The notes below the pieces were generated by a model. It worked only from the letters and a program-made list of their open reading frames with translations, did no database searches and was not told where the DNA came from. The position numbers and the translations under genes are program-made. A DNA stretch of 64,000 nucleotides from Sepioteuthis lessoniana (lineage: Eukaryota > Mollusca > Cephalopoda > Myopsida > Loliginidae). Below are positions 1-9,640 of this stretch, in pieces. Position 1 is the first letter of the stretch. Each line of letters begins with the position of its first letter. Where the stretch lies: the NCBI GenBank assembly GCA_963585895.1, contig OY757916.1:23955336-24019335 (forward strand). Reading direction: 5' to 3'.

Positions 1-307
1 ATTACAAGTTCATTCTGAAGAAAGGGGAGTCAACCTTTAGTCAAGAAAGTTCTACAAAAACCTTGATCAATTATTTCTGATGAACTTTCTAGCATTCTGA
101 AAATATTCCCGTTTAGACTTTGATGAGTAATTTTTCATTGAGATAAAATGATAGAATTCAATATTTTATTTATTTATTAAATTAACTGAAAAATCAGAAG
201 AGTCATTATTTATTCTTTCATTTTTTTTAGAGATTAATCATCCTGTTATATTAGTAATCCTCATTACTTCAACTATTATAAAAGAAACATGATGTTGAAT
301 TTTCACT

Positions 308-343
<36 letters not shown>

Positions 344-825
344 AGTGTGTGTGTGTGTGCATTTGTGTAAGTGTGTGTGTGTGTGTTATTCATATACATA
401 CATATATAGATGTGATATCAATATATGTAATATTATCAATAAAATCAACCGTAAAAGTTCAAATACTAAAGGTTTACACCTCAGTAATTTCCATTTGCTT
501 TTTTAGACAAATTAACAAACATCAAAGTGAAAAATTTAAATAAAAGTTAATGAAAACAACGAAAATAACTGGAAAAAACATGTCCATTTAAACAAGAGTT
601 TTGAAAACAAGTTGAAATAAAGTAGGCAGAAATTTCTATTTAAAGTAAAGAGTTAAGTTTTGTAAAATTCTTATGAAATGGTACAGCTTCTTAGTTAAAA
701 TCTTGGCTGAAAAGAACTGAAAATTCATTTCAATTTGACAATCTGTGCTGATAGACTTATTTTAAAGATATTTAGTTTTATTTGTTTTTTTTAGTATCAT
801 ACAAAAGACACCCCTTATATATATA
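1..825. other. Unrecognised AT-rich DNA with a TA/TG microsatellite
   Basis: I see no gene or known repeat here. A (TA)n run passes into (TG)n at about 308-390. The 84-codon open frame across it is a low-complexity artefact. Confidence 0.6.
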
Positions 826-1056
826 GTAAGTTGGCCAACTGTAATCGAGGGCAACACAAAGACTCCTTTTTCAATAGCTACAACACCAAGATGAAAAGGA
901 GGACACTACTGACCCTAAATTCACACCCTATAATGTTGAGTGCAAGGAGACAACAAATACCATTTTTTTCATCTTTTTAGTCTTCCAGACCATTGGTGAA
1001 CACTCTATCCATATGACAATGGGCCGGTCAATACATGTGTATATATTGAGTAATAT
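826..1056 (-). repeat. SINE-C copy, diverged
   Basis: Read on the minus strand it has the SINE-C order: a tRNA-like head (around 1000-1056, near the GGGCCGGT end), a body with the AGTGCAAGGAG-like stretch, and the conserved 3' end seen on the plus strand as the TTGGCCAACTGTAATCGAGG region at the left edge. It is older and more diverged than the copies at 45.4 or 61.3 kb. Confidence 0.75.
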
Positions 1057-1876
1057 AATGCAACCACTTACCATGCAGGCATTCTATCCCATGCAAAGAT
1101 TATAATAAACATTATATCAGCGAAACCTAATGCAATCTAGACAAAAGAATCTACATGCACAAATGATCAATTAAATTAAATGACAACTGAAATGCACTTT
1201 TTTTTCCATATGTTAGATCTCAAACAGTTTTAGGTTTTCCCAAGCCACTCTAATCAAACCCATACATTGTAAAAACTCCTATGAATTATTAGAATCTGTA
1301 GTCATTTTGGAAAACAAACCACATAAAGCAACCTCCCAGATCTCAGCCCCCACCCCCGTGGCAGACATTATATTACACGAAAACAATATCAAAATAGAGA
1401 ATGGATAAAAAATTCTAGCAAAATTTTTAAGCAAAAACTCTGACATTTTTCTCTCAATACTACCATAGTATGGATTCTCTCTTTTTCTTTCTTCCTTTCC
1501 ACTTAGATACTCTATTATAGTCAATGTCTTTAATGAAACAGGATAAGTCTGAACTCCAGATCCCTCCATCCCTCCCCTTTCTTTCCTTCTTTCTTTTTTC
1601 TAAAAAAAAAACCTCTCCCATTCTCATATTTCCCTCTTTCTCACTAAGATTCATCCTCCTCAATCTGGTCAAATTTCTGATGAAACCTGATACATTTGCT
1701 GGCACCTACCTTCCACTATCTACCCAGTCTCAGTCAAAGCCAATAAGGTCTACCCTCATCACTTAAACCTATATCTATTTCCTTCCCTATTCTTCCCTTA
1801 TCTGTTTCTTGTCTTCAGGCCCTTTCCCTCCCTTTATATATTTATTTCCTTCTTTATTTTATCTATTTCCTCAGTC
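1057..1876. other. Unrecognised; pyrimidine-rich tract in its right half
   Basis: No gene or known repeat recognised. From about 1468 to 1870 the plus strand is strongly C+T biased. Overlapping 80-96 codon frames occur on both strands, which points to composition rather than coding. Confidence 0.5.
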
Positions 1877-1888
1877 ACTAAAATGTAG

Positions 1889-2142
1889 GGGGGGTGTCCT
1901 CATGGTGTAATGCTTAAAGCGTTGGACTGTGGAATTGTAGTATGCGAGTTCGAGTTCGTACTCCAGTCACGCTATTACGTTCACTTTCGGGCAAATACCC
2001 TTGGGAAAGGTATGAGCCCCCTTATCCTCCCAGCTATTGGTTAAATAGTACCACTACTGTTCTTCTAGGAGAATTGCTTTGGCATTAAATAACCTAAAAA
2101 GAGTTGATATGCCATTAAACAAAGAAACCAACCAACCAACTA
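1889..2142 (+). repeat. SINE-A, full-length, with target-site duplication
   Basis: tRNA-derived SINE. The head carries an A-box-like TGGTGTAATGC and a B-box-like GAGTTCGAGTTC, about 50 bases apart, as in an internal RNA polymerase III promoter. The 3' tail has the TGGCAT/ATGCCA stem shared with SINE-D and ends in (AACC)n. It is flanked by the 12-bp direct repeat ACTAAAATGTAG (1877-1888 and 2143-2154), which fixes both ends. Pol III activity is inferred from the boxes. Confidence 0.88.
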
Positions 2143-2154
2143 ACTAAAATGTAG

Positions 2155-2699
2155 AAAAACTTAAAAAATGTTTAGTCTGAAGAAGTTCTTCTGTGAATTA
2201 AGAACAAAATATTACCACAAAACCCATTGTAAGTGTCTGATTTATCCACTTTTCCACTTATTTTTATCATCTTGTCAGATTCACCGAAATCTACCATTTC
2301 TCCATATATATGTATATATATATATATGTGCATGGGTGTAATGTAAAAAGTTAAGTAAAAACAGAGTAAGTAAAAGTATAAAATGTTATATTTTCAACAT
2401 TAATTTTATTCAATTATATATTCATCTATTTTCAGTGACTGTTTTTGATAACTGTAATCCTCAAAGACATTTTTTTTAACCAACAAAGAATTGCCTCTGT
2501 AATATTGAAGTCTTTTATGGAAATAACCTTTTCTTCATTAAAATAATCATGTAGAGTCTGGAATAAATGGTAATCTAACTTTCTAACCAGTGGCAACAAT
2601 TTTAGCCTGGTCTTCAAAAGGAAAAATAGTATGTCGTATTATCTTGATGAAATGGTATACCCTTTTTTTAATTGAACATTTAGATGGCTGCTTTTACTT
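2155..2699. other. Unrecognised AT-rich DNA
   Basis: Contains a short TA run near 2305-2330. No coding or repeat family assigned. Confidence 0.5.
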
Positions 2700-2895
2700 G
2701 GTCTAGATCCTCTTATTAGTGGGGCTAAAAAATAAGCTGAGTGTATTACCTGCTGAAGGGTAAGACCCCCACCAACAAACAAAAACCCTTGGGAGTGTAG
2801 AACCCTTGGTAGTGTGATGTACCCCTTCATTGCCATTACTCCTAGGTCCACTCCGATCTGGTGTGGAATAACAGTTAAGTTCCTATCTCTTTAAA
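2700..2895 (+). repeat. SINE-D fragment (head region)
   Basis: Matches the SINE-D head in order: the GCTGAGTGTATTACCTGCTG region, the CCCTTCATTGCCATTACTCC block, and the start of the body. The tail is missing and the copy is diverged. Confidence 0.7.
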
Positions 2896-2982
2896 AATTA
2901 TTTGTATTAAATAGAGCTGTGTGCAAAAAAAAAACCTTTTTAAGAAGCAACTGTACAAAAAATGTAAACATACATATATAAT

Positions 2983-3538
2983 GGTTTGGTTTGCTTTGGT
3001 TTTATGGCACATTAACCACTGTTGGTTATTTAATGCTAAATCCTATTTTTACATTTATATTAATTATATAATTTGTAAACACATTTTGTTGGTACACACA
3101 GTTAAATGATCAAACAGTTCTATTTCTAATAATTCAATTTAGCATGAGTCTAAGTTAAATGTTTCAAAATATTGCAATGTATAAATAACTATTTAATCAA
3201 ACATTAGTCATTTGTTTACATACAATTAAATGGTCAAACAGTTCTATTTCAAACAATTCAGTTGAGCATAAGTCATTTGTTTGCACTCAATTTAAATGGT
3301 CAAACAGTTTTATTTGACCAATAGCTAAGACACTATCAGGAGCTTCCACTCTGGGAACCTGGTAGCAATGGCAATGAAGGAGTACTCTGCATTCCCCTAA
3401 ACTCCAGCATTACTGGAGCCTCACCATCAGATTGTTTGTGTCATATCTAGGACACTCTTTGATTGGGGGTCTTACCCATCTGCAGAGAGTCAGTTGGTGT
3501 ATTCTACAACCCCAGCTAACTGGTCTGACTTATAATGA
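2983..3538 (-). repeat. SINE-D, long copy
   Basis: The minus-strand element runs from its head near 3538 to its tail near 2983. The tail shows GGTTTTATGGCA and GGTTATTTAATGC on the plus strand. The body contains several copies of the CAGTTCTATTTCAAACAATT-type module (around 3110, 3235 and 3300), so the middle is itself repetitive. Confidence 0.85.
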
Positions 3539-3539
3539 A

Positions 3540-3790
3540 TGTTATTCACTAATTTCTAGGAGTATAAATAACACTAGAGAGTTTGCAACCCCCGTGGATT
3601 CAATAAAGGACATAGTTTGAAGTTCCGTGAAGGTTCCCGAGTTCGACAAACACCTGAAGAAGGCAGGAGGACATATCAGCCAAAACGTTGTGGAAATAAC
3701 AATAAAGATGAAGACAATAGTCCAAAAACCTTTAATGATGAAAATCATCAAGCTTCGTCTCAGAAATTCAGAAGTTGCTAAATTGACTTA
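3540..3790 (+). repeat. Penelope-like 3' fragment with hammerhead-core-like motif
   Basis: One of five fragments sharing the order CTGAAGA, a short GGC/GCC stem, GCC(G/A)AAACGTTG, ACAATAAAGATGAAGACAATAG, then TCCAAAAACC. CTGAAGA is at 3654-3660 and GCCAAAACG follows about 20 bases later; the first base of the usual GAAA is A here. Assignment to a Penelope-like element is inferred from the motif and not proven. Confidence 0.5.
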
Positions 3791-3829
3791 AATTATTTGT
3801 GTGTCAAATTATTAGCGAGGTGTAATCAA

Positions 3830-5130
3830 AACCCCTGTAAAAAAGAAAATCACACTTTAATTGCTTCATTTACAGAATTTTATGGAAACATACAGGAACT
3901 ACTATGAAATTAAATAGAAATAAAAATGTTAACAGAGTTTAAAAAAGATAGTGAATGAGATATGTGATCTTTCCTTTTTGAATGACTTGGAAAAGCCACA
4001 GATTCATCGGACTGTCAGTTTCTGGTTCTCCACTGATGTAATTTTACGAGATATGTTGACTATTTCCAAACACAAGTTATCATTGCTTCTAAATTGGCAT
4101 CTATTTTCATAAACATGTTGCCTTCAGAATGCTCCACAAGTTTTTATTTGGGTTTAAGTCTGTTTTGTCATCTTCTGAGGCTTACAGAAGCCTAATTTCT
4201 GCAGGTTTGCCATAGTTTTATGTGCTGAATGTGAAGGAAAATTGCATAAATATGATAATTCTCCTGAAAGTGATTCTTTGCTTTTTGTAGCCAAGATTCT
4301 AGGCATTCCTTGAGGAAGGCTATATAAGCATCCGTGGTTATTTTCATACCATCACGCACTCTTCAAAGACCAATGATGATACCTCCAATAATACCAGTGC
4401 AAATTACAATACCTCCTCCTCCATGTTGGCATCTCAAGCACTGATGATCATCTCGTCCATTTATGTCTCAACTTTTACTGCAACTATCAGCGCCATTCAA
4501 GTGTTGCCCAACTTTCATTTGGAAAAAGAACTTTTGATAAAACGACATTCATATTGTCCTTTGCCCATTTCAAACTCATTTGTATGTGTACTTTCATCAA
4601 TCAAGACTTTGTTACTGGTTTCACTGACGTCCAGACCTTTTTCAGGAGATGATAGTGAGTACTTCTGTACGTAGCTGCATCTCCAGGGCTCCTGAAGAGT
4701 GCTCTATTGGTCAAACTTGGGTGATTTACAGCTTCACATTTCATTCAGGACAAATAACGTCAGGAAATAACCCTTGAGTTGCTCTTATTGGCTCGCTTAT
4801 GTACCTTTGTAGGAGATGCAACCAATCTTTTCACAGTTTATAGATATCTTCCAATTATCTTTAATATTACAAATGTAGATTTTCCTTTGGAAAGTTCAGA
4901 TGTTATAATATATTTCTCAGAAGGCGTCAAGCCAAATTGGTGACCCATAATTGCATGATTATAATGATAGTTGTTTATGGTCTGGAACACTTCTATATCA
5001 TGTTGATATTGCAAATGGTCACCATTGGTTTCCTCTTTAGGAACATCCCGTCAAAGAAGCAAGGACAAATGGCCCTGAATATAGAATTCAGAACATGGTT
5101 AAGAAAAGCTCAACATAGCAGTCCTCTGTA
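3830..5130 (-). pseudogene. Tc1-like transposase, decayed
   Basis: The minus strand encodes pieces of a Tc1/mariner-superfamily transposase in several frames. In protein order I can read a glycine-rich HGGGGIVICTG (near 4430-4395), then DAYIAFLKECLESWL (near 4340-4295), then DLNPNKNLWSILK (near 4160-4122). The last matches the DLNPIENLW block around the third catalytic acidic residue. After it the frame shifts, and the C-terminal part (VYENRCQF...ENQKLTV...SHISF) follows to about 3950. In-frame stops and frameshifts make it inactive. I could not fix the inverted repeats, so the outer coordinates are approximate. Confidence 0.75.
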
Positions 5131-5343
5131 GTAATATCCCGGACTATTTCTCTATGTGCAAGATTACAACCCCTTGGAGCAGGAATACACACACACACCC
5201 TGCCCATTCAGAATAAAGATGCCCTAACTAAAGCACGCACGTCTTATGTTGATCTTAAACCTACTTAAGCCGACAAACATACTAACACCTAATACAAAAA
5301 TATATTACATCCTCCACCAGTCAGTGTCTGAGTTCTTTATTTT

Positions 5344-5398
<55 letters not shown>

Positions 5399-5649
5399 CA
5401 ATTTCAACCCTTTCAAGTAATAAAGAGTGAGACTTATATTTTCATAAAGAAATGTTTTATGGTCTTTTATTATGACTCATTCATTCATCAAATCTATATA
5501 ACATATCTTCTGTTGACTGATTCATTTTAACACAATCTTGGGTTATTCTATACCTAGGGGTTAGGGAATTGTGTTTATTGTATGTTCATATTCACATTTT
5601 TTTTTAGTTGTTTCTTGAGAGATAGAGTGGTTGTACTTGAAAGGTTTTT
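5131..5649. repeat. (CT)n microsatellite in unrecognised DNA
   Basis: A CT dinucleotide array of about 50 bp lies at 5347-5395. The flanks show no gene or known repeat. The 94-codon frame across it (poly Ser-Leu) is an artefact. Confidence 0.8.
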
Positions 5650-5890
5650 TGCATATCAAACAGAATGATTTGTTAAATGATCTATTTGACCCATAGATGA
5701 AACCCAATCAAGTACTACCATTCTGAGTGGATTTGGGAGTAATGGCCATGAATGGGCACTCTACATCCCCCAGATCTCCAGTACTTGCGTCTCACCATAA
5801 GATGGAATTTATTATACTACCGAGGATATCCTTTTTGGTGCAGTCTTACAACTCGGCAAGGGAAAGTCTGTGTAATCTAAGCTCTGCCAA
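5650..5890 (-). repeat. SINE-D fragment, diverged
   Basis: The minus-strand head and upper body of SINE-D are recognisable from CTATTTGACCCATAGATG (5679 onward) and GGATTTGGGAGTAATGGCCA (5729 onward). The tail is absent. Confidence 0.7.
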
Positions 5891-5958
5891 AAGGATTAGT
5901 CATTTTCTATGTCCTATTCTCAAGTAAAAACTTGATTTAATCACTATCAATCTCACCA

Positions 5959-6140
5959 GGAGGGAGTTCGAACTCCAGTTGTGCTATTACATTCACTTTC
6001 AGACAAATACCCTTGGGAAAAGTATGAACCCCCTCATCCTCCTAGCAATGGGTTAAATAGTACCACCACTGTTCTTGTAGGAGAATGGCTTTGGCATTAA
6101 ATAATCTACAAAGGTTGTTATGCCATTAAACAAAGAAACC
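5959..6140 (+). repeat. SINE-A, 5' truncated
   Basis: Starts at the B-box region (GGAGTTCGAACTCCAG) and runs to the tail stem and CAAAGAAACC end. The first half of the tRNA-like head is missing, so it lacks an A box. Confidence 0.85.
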
Positions 6141-6206
6141 ATTTCAAACTTTCCGGTGCAATTCATGTGATTCACCCATGCATTTCACATGGCGTTTCAG
6201 CTGTCT

Positions 6207-6364
6207 TTTGTTTTCCTTAAGAATACATGTACATATCATGTTCACGAAATTCACACAAACTGGTTGTCAAGAGTCAATATGTAACATTTTCTCTTGGATT
6301 TACTTTTACTTTTAAGCAGCCTTCTTCTTAAATTTTCTAACTTCAACAGTCATATTTTGTTTCT
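6207..6364 (+). repeat. Unassigned 155-bp repeat X, copy 1
   Basis: Direct repeat of 7483-7638, sharing CCTTAAGAATACA, AAATTCACACAAAC, AGAGTCAATATGT and TTAAGCAGCCTTCTTCTTAA. Family unknown to me. Both copies lie next to truncated SINE-A copies but in opposite order. Confidence 0.75.
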
Positions 6365-6411
6365 TGCTGCCTTTTTTTTTTAATTGTCGGCCATCTTCTT
6401 TGTGGTTGATG

Positions 6412-6910
6412 TGTTGTATAGCTACATAATACATATCCAACTATACAGATATACATGCAGAAACATACTGAACACAATAAAGACGAGCGACACAATTCTT
6501 AGAAAAATATACCTCACATTTTATTTGAAAGGGTTGTGTGTGAGAGGGAGTTGGAGACCGAACAGAACTGCAACATATTGACCCCCACTCTTATGGCCAT
6601 CAGCGTTTCTTTCCCATCCTCCTGGGCTGCTCAACCGGGGGCCTGGGGCCCAGCCTCACTGGGCGCTGGTTTTCTCTACCGCATCTTATCTCCAGCTCAT
6701 CTGATTTCTAAAGTGATTGAATTTCCTGTGCCTGAGTTATATAATAGTTCAACGTCTACCTTCTTCTTGTGGGCATCGCAATTTGCACTCATTCAACCCA
6801 TTCACGGTCAAGGTTATACTCTGCTATTCCTCGACCGGATGCACCTGTTATTTACATAGGTGCATTTCCTATTTTGACAGCCCGGCTGGGTCGGAGGTCA
6901 ATATACAACA
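6412..6910. mobile_element. Solo LTR, family L1, copy a
   Basis: Terminal inverted repeats TGTTGTATA...TATACAACA begin with TG and end with CA, and are flanked by the 4-bp direct repeat GATG (6408-6411 and 6911-6914). The 499-bp body is shared with 25794-26301 and 59937-60422. No primer-binding site or gag/pol follows, so it looks like a solo LTR. AATAAA occurs on both strands, so transcription direction is unresolved. Confidence 0.82.
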
Positions 6911-6914
6911 GATG

Positions 6915-7261
6915 TTGCCTTGTGTTGCATCTCTGAAATTCTCTATCTATTCTTATTCATTGCTTTAACCCCAACAGTTTCAGTTCTGCTTTTCTGGGAT
7001 GTCAGCAATATGGAGACCATTTTTATGTACAGATATTGTTTTTATGTACAGATATTGTTTCTTATGACGCATTCATTTCACCCATTGCAATCCTTAAGTG
7101 GGAAGATGAGAATGGTAGAAATCAGATTTTCCCCTCGAACAATGCTCTGTTACTGTTTAACTGTTTAAAATATTCTAAGATTTTCTCCTAGATTGTAACC
7201 AGGGTAAATAGAATGATTAGCTGGATGGTTAAAAATTTTATTTTAAGGGAGGCAAATTGTT
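6915..7261. other. Unrecognised, with a short tandem duplication
   Basis: A unit of about 21 bp beginning TTTTTATGTACAGATATTG is duplicated at about 7019-7060. No gene seen. Confidence 0.5.
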
Positions 7262-7480
7262 TTAAAAATATATAAAACCCTAAATCTTCATATAGAATAT
7301 TGTGCTCAAGTCTGGACACCAGTGTCTAGACATGAAAACTAGAATGTAATATTGAAATTGGAGGGCATACAAAGAATAGTATAAAAAAAGATATAACATG
7401 TAAAAGATTGCAGTTTCAAGAAAAGATTGAAGAAATTAGAAAGAAGAATAAGTGTTGATCTAATTGAAACCTCTAAAATG
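7262..7480 (+). pseudogene. CR1/Jockey-type LINE reverse transcriptase, C-terminal fragment
   Basis: Conceptual translation gives LHIEYCAQVWTPVSRH, matching the conserved HLEYCxQVW block after the reverse transcriptase core of CR1/Jockey-clade LINEs. It continues to KKRLKKLERRISVDLIETSK, matching the family's RLKxLxLxxLxxRRxRxDLIETYK stretch. There is at least one internal stop. It is a different LINE lineage from the RTE-like fragments elsewhere in the window, and no complete domain remains. Confidence 0.72.
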
Positions 7481-7482
7481 TC

Positions 7483-7638
7483 TTTTGTTTACCTTAAGAA
7501 TACAGGTGCATACCATGTTTACAAAATTCACACAAACCAGCCCTCAAGAGTCAATATGTTACATTTTCTCTTGGATTTACTCTTACTTTTAAGCAGCCTT
7601 CTTCTTAAATTCAAATTTATTGTCATATTTTGTTTCTA
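7483..7638 (+). repeat. Unassigned 155-bp repeat X, copy 2
   Basis: Second copy of the 6207-6364 repeat. It directly follows the CR1-like fragment and may be that element's 3' untranslated region. That is inference, since copy 1 has no coding remnant beside it. Confidence 0.7.
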
Positions 7639-7651
7639 TCAATCTCAACTG

Positions 7652-7830
7652 GTGGAAGTTCGAACTCCAGTTGCGCTATTATATTCACTTTCGGACTAAT
7701 ACCCTTGGGAAAGGTATGACCCTCCTTATCCTCCCAGCAATAGGTTAAATAGTACCACTAATGTTCTTCTAGGAGAATGGCTTTGGCATTAAATAACCTA
7801 CAAAGGTTGATATGCCATTAAATAAAGAAA
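7652..7830 (+). repeat. SINE-A, 5' truncated
   Basis: Starts near the B-box region and ends in AAATAAAGAAA. Nearly the same truncation point as the copy at 5959-6140, and both are preceded by CTATCAATCTCA. Confidence 0.85.
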
Positions 7831-7850
7831 TGGAAACGGATCAACTGGTG

Positions 7851-8079
7851 GGAGGTCCCTGTAGTGTAGTGGCTAATGTGCTGGACTGCGACATTGTAGT
7901 AAGCGAGTTCAAACCCCAGTCACACTATTATGTTCACTTTTAGACTAATACCCTTAGAAAAGATATGAAACCCCTTATCCAGTTATGCGTTAAATATTAC
8001 AAGTACAGTTCTAGAAGAATGGCTTTGGCATTGAATGACCCACAAAGGTTGACATGCCATTAAAAACAAAGAAAGAAAG
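7851..8079 (+). repeat. SINE-A, near full-length
   Basis: Complete tRNA-like head (A-box-like TAGTGTAGTGGC, B-box-like GAGTTCAAACCCC), the family's AATACCCTTAG block, and the tail stem with a short A-rich end. Confidence 0.87.
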
Positions 8080-8282
8080 CAATACAGTTATATGGCAAAG
8101 GAAATCACAACTACAACATACACAGAAAGCTCACAAACACTGTTAAATAGAGCAAGTTTTCAGCTACAATGACTGTTTAGTCCCCAACAATGGCTATGCT
8201 TTTTTGCTAATGATTCACAAGATTCTGATATACCTGAGTAGTATGAGTGTCACTCCAATCTATTTTCACCGAAACTACAGAG

Positions 8283-8690
8283 GGAGTTCCCTTGTTGTAG
8301 TGGCTAACATGCTGGATGGCCAAATTGGAGTAAGTTCTTGAATGCCTTGCTTCATCAACAAACTTTAAAAATGATTTCCCAGGTTGAATCATTTCTATAC
8401 CCAGATAAGCAGGGGACACCTGAGGAAGGCCGGAGGATACAGCAGCCGAAACGTTGTTTAAAAAACAATAAAGACGAAGACAATAGTCCAAAACCTCTTA
8501 CTGATAAAAATGGAGTGAGCAAGTTCAAATGCCTGTCATACTCTCCAATTCTTTTTTTGACTAATGCTCATGGGAAAGGCATGAACCCCTTTATCCCCAT
8601 TCCAGATATGGGTTAACAAATACCACTACTGTTCTTCCATAAGAATGGCTTTGGCATTAAATAATCCTTGAAGTTTGATGTGCCATTAAC
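8283..8690 (+). repeat. SINE-A split by a Penelope-like insertion
   Basis: The head (8283-8347) and the rest (8511-8690) form one SINE-A interrupted by 163 bp. The sequence at the break is duplicated and diverged: TGGAGTAAGTTCTTGAATGCC at 8326-8346 against TGGAGTGAGCAAGTTC onward at 8511. Confidence 0.75.
8348..8510 (+). mobile_element. Penelope-like 3' fragment inside a SINE
   Basis: Carries CTGAGGA (8420-8426) and GCCGAAACG (about 8445-8453), with GGC/GCC bases between them that can pair, then ACAATAAAGACGAAGACAATAG. It sits in a SINE-A with a diverged duplication of about 22 bp at the ends, so it moved as a short retro-copy. Penelope-like identity is inferred from the hammerhead-type core. 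Confidence 0.55.
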
Positions 8691-8702
8691 TTGAAAAATC
8701 TT

Positions 8703-8998
8703 ATGGAGGTGTCCGTGGTGTAATGGCTATTGTCGTAGGAAATGGACACGGCGACACGAGTTCAAATCCTGGACGAGACTAATTGCATTTCACATAGCAC
8801 TAATACCCTTGGGAAAGGTATGAATCCAATTATTCTCCCTCCAGCTATGGGTAAATAGTAGGACAGATTTGGTTCTTCAGCCTTGGTGAGGCAACTAGTC
8901 TAGGAGAAGGAAAACTCTGAATTGAAACCTGTTAAACTCTGCTTAAAAATTGACCTTGTGTCATATCCTGCCCGAGTGGAGGGGTTGGGTAAATAGGA
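8703..8998 (+). repeat. SINE-B, full-length, with target-site duplication
   Basis: tRNA-derived head (A-box-like GTGGTGTAATGGC; B-box-like GAGTTCAAATCC), then the GCATTTCACATAGCACTAAT block, the CTCCCTCCAGCTATGGG block, and a 3' end reading TGACCTTGTGTCATATCC. Flanked by TTAACTTGAAAAATCTT (8686-8702) and TTAACTAGAAAAATCTT (8999-9015), with one mismatch. Confidence 0.9.
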
Positions 8999-9015
8999 TT
9001 AACTAGAAAAATCTT

Positions 9016-9640
9016 CTCTGTATACTTTTCTTAAAATAAGATAAAAAGAATAATATGCACAAAATTCTGCTGATTTTCTTCCATGTTCAATGCAAGAATC
9101 GCTAAACAAATATACACCAGTTTTGACTGATTTTCTTAAAGTTTTTCTTAAATTGCTATGACAGTCTTTTAAAATGAAATTAATTAAAATGAGGCTTTGC
9201 AAATACATAATGATAAAAAAAAGAAAGAACTTTTTGGCCAATCCAAATAAACATATACACACACACTGACATACACACACTGACACACATGTATTTATAA
9301 ATAAATCATAAAAATATATATATACACTTACACATACGTACATACATATATATATATATATATATCAACACTAATGTATATATTTTTATACAAATCTAGA
9401 TACATTGATAGATTTGTATGCAAACATTCAAATGTACACACAATTGTAGATATATACATTAACACACATGTGCGCACGTGTGTGTGTGTGTGTGCACATG
9501 CATAATTTGTTCTCAAACACGAATCCTACTTTAGGGAAAAAATCTAATCTCTTTTTTTCTTAGCCACTGAAATTAAAGGAAAAATAAAAGGCATATAATG
9601 ACAAGGCAAACAAACAAAGGCTTAGGGGAAAATGGTAATA
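9016..9640. repeat. CA/TA/TG microsatellite cluster
   Basis: CA-rich at 9255-9295, TA at 9314-9365, and TG at 9478-9495. The 62- and 114-codon frames here are microsatellite products. Nothing else recognised. Confidence 0.7.
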
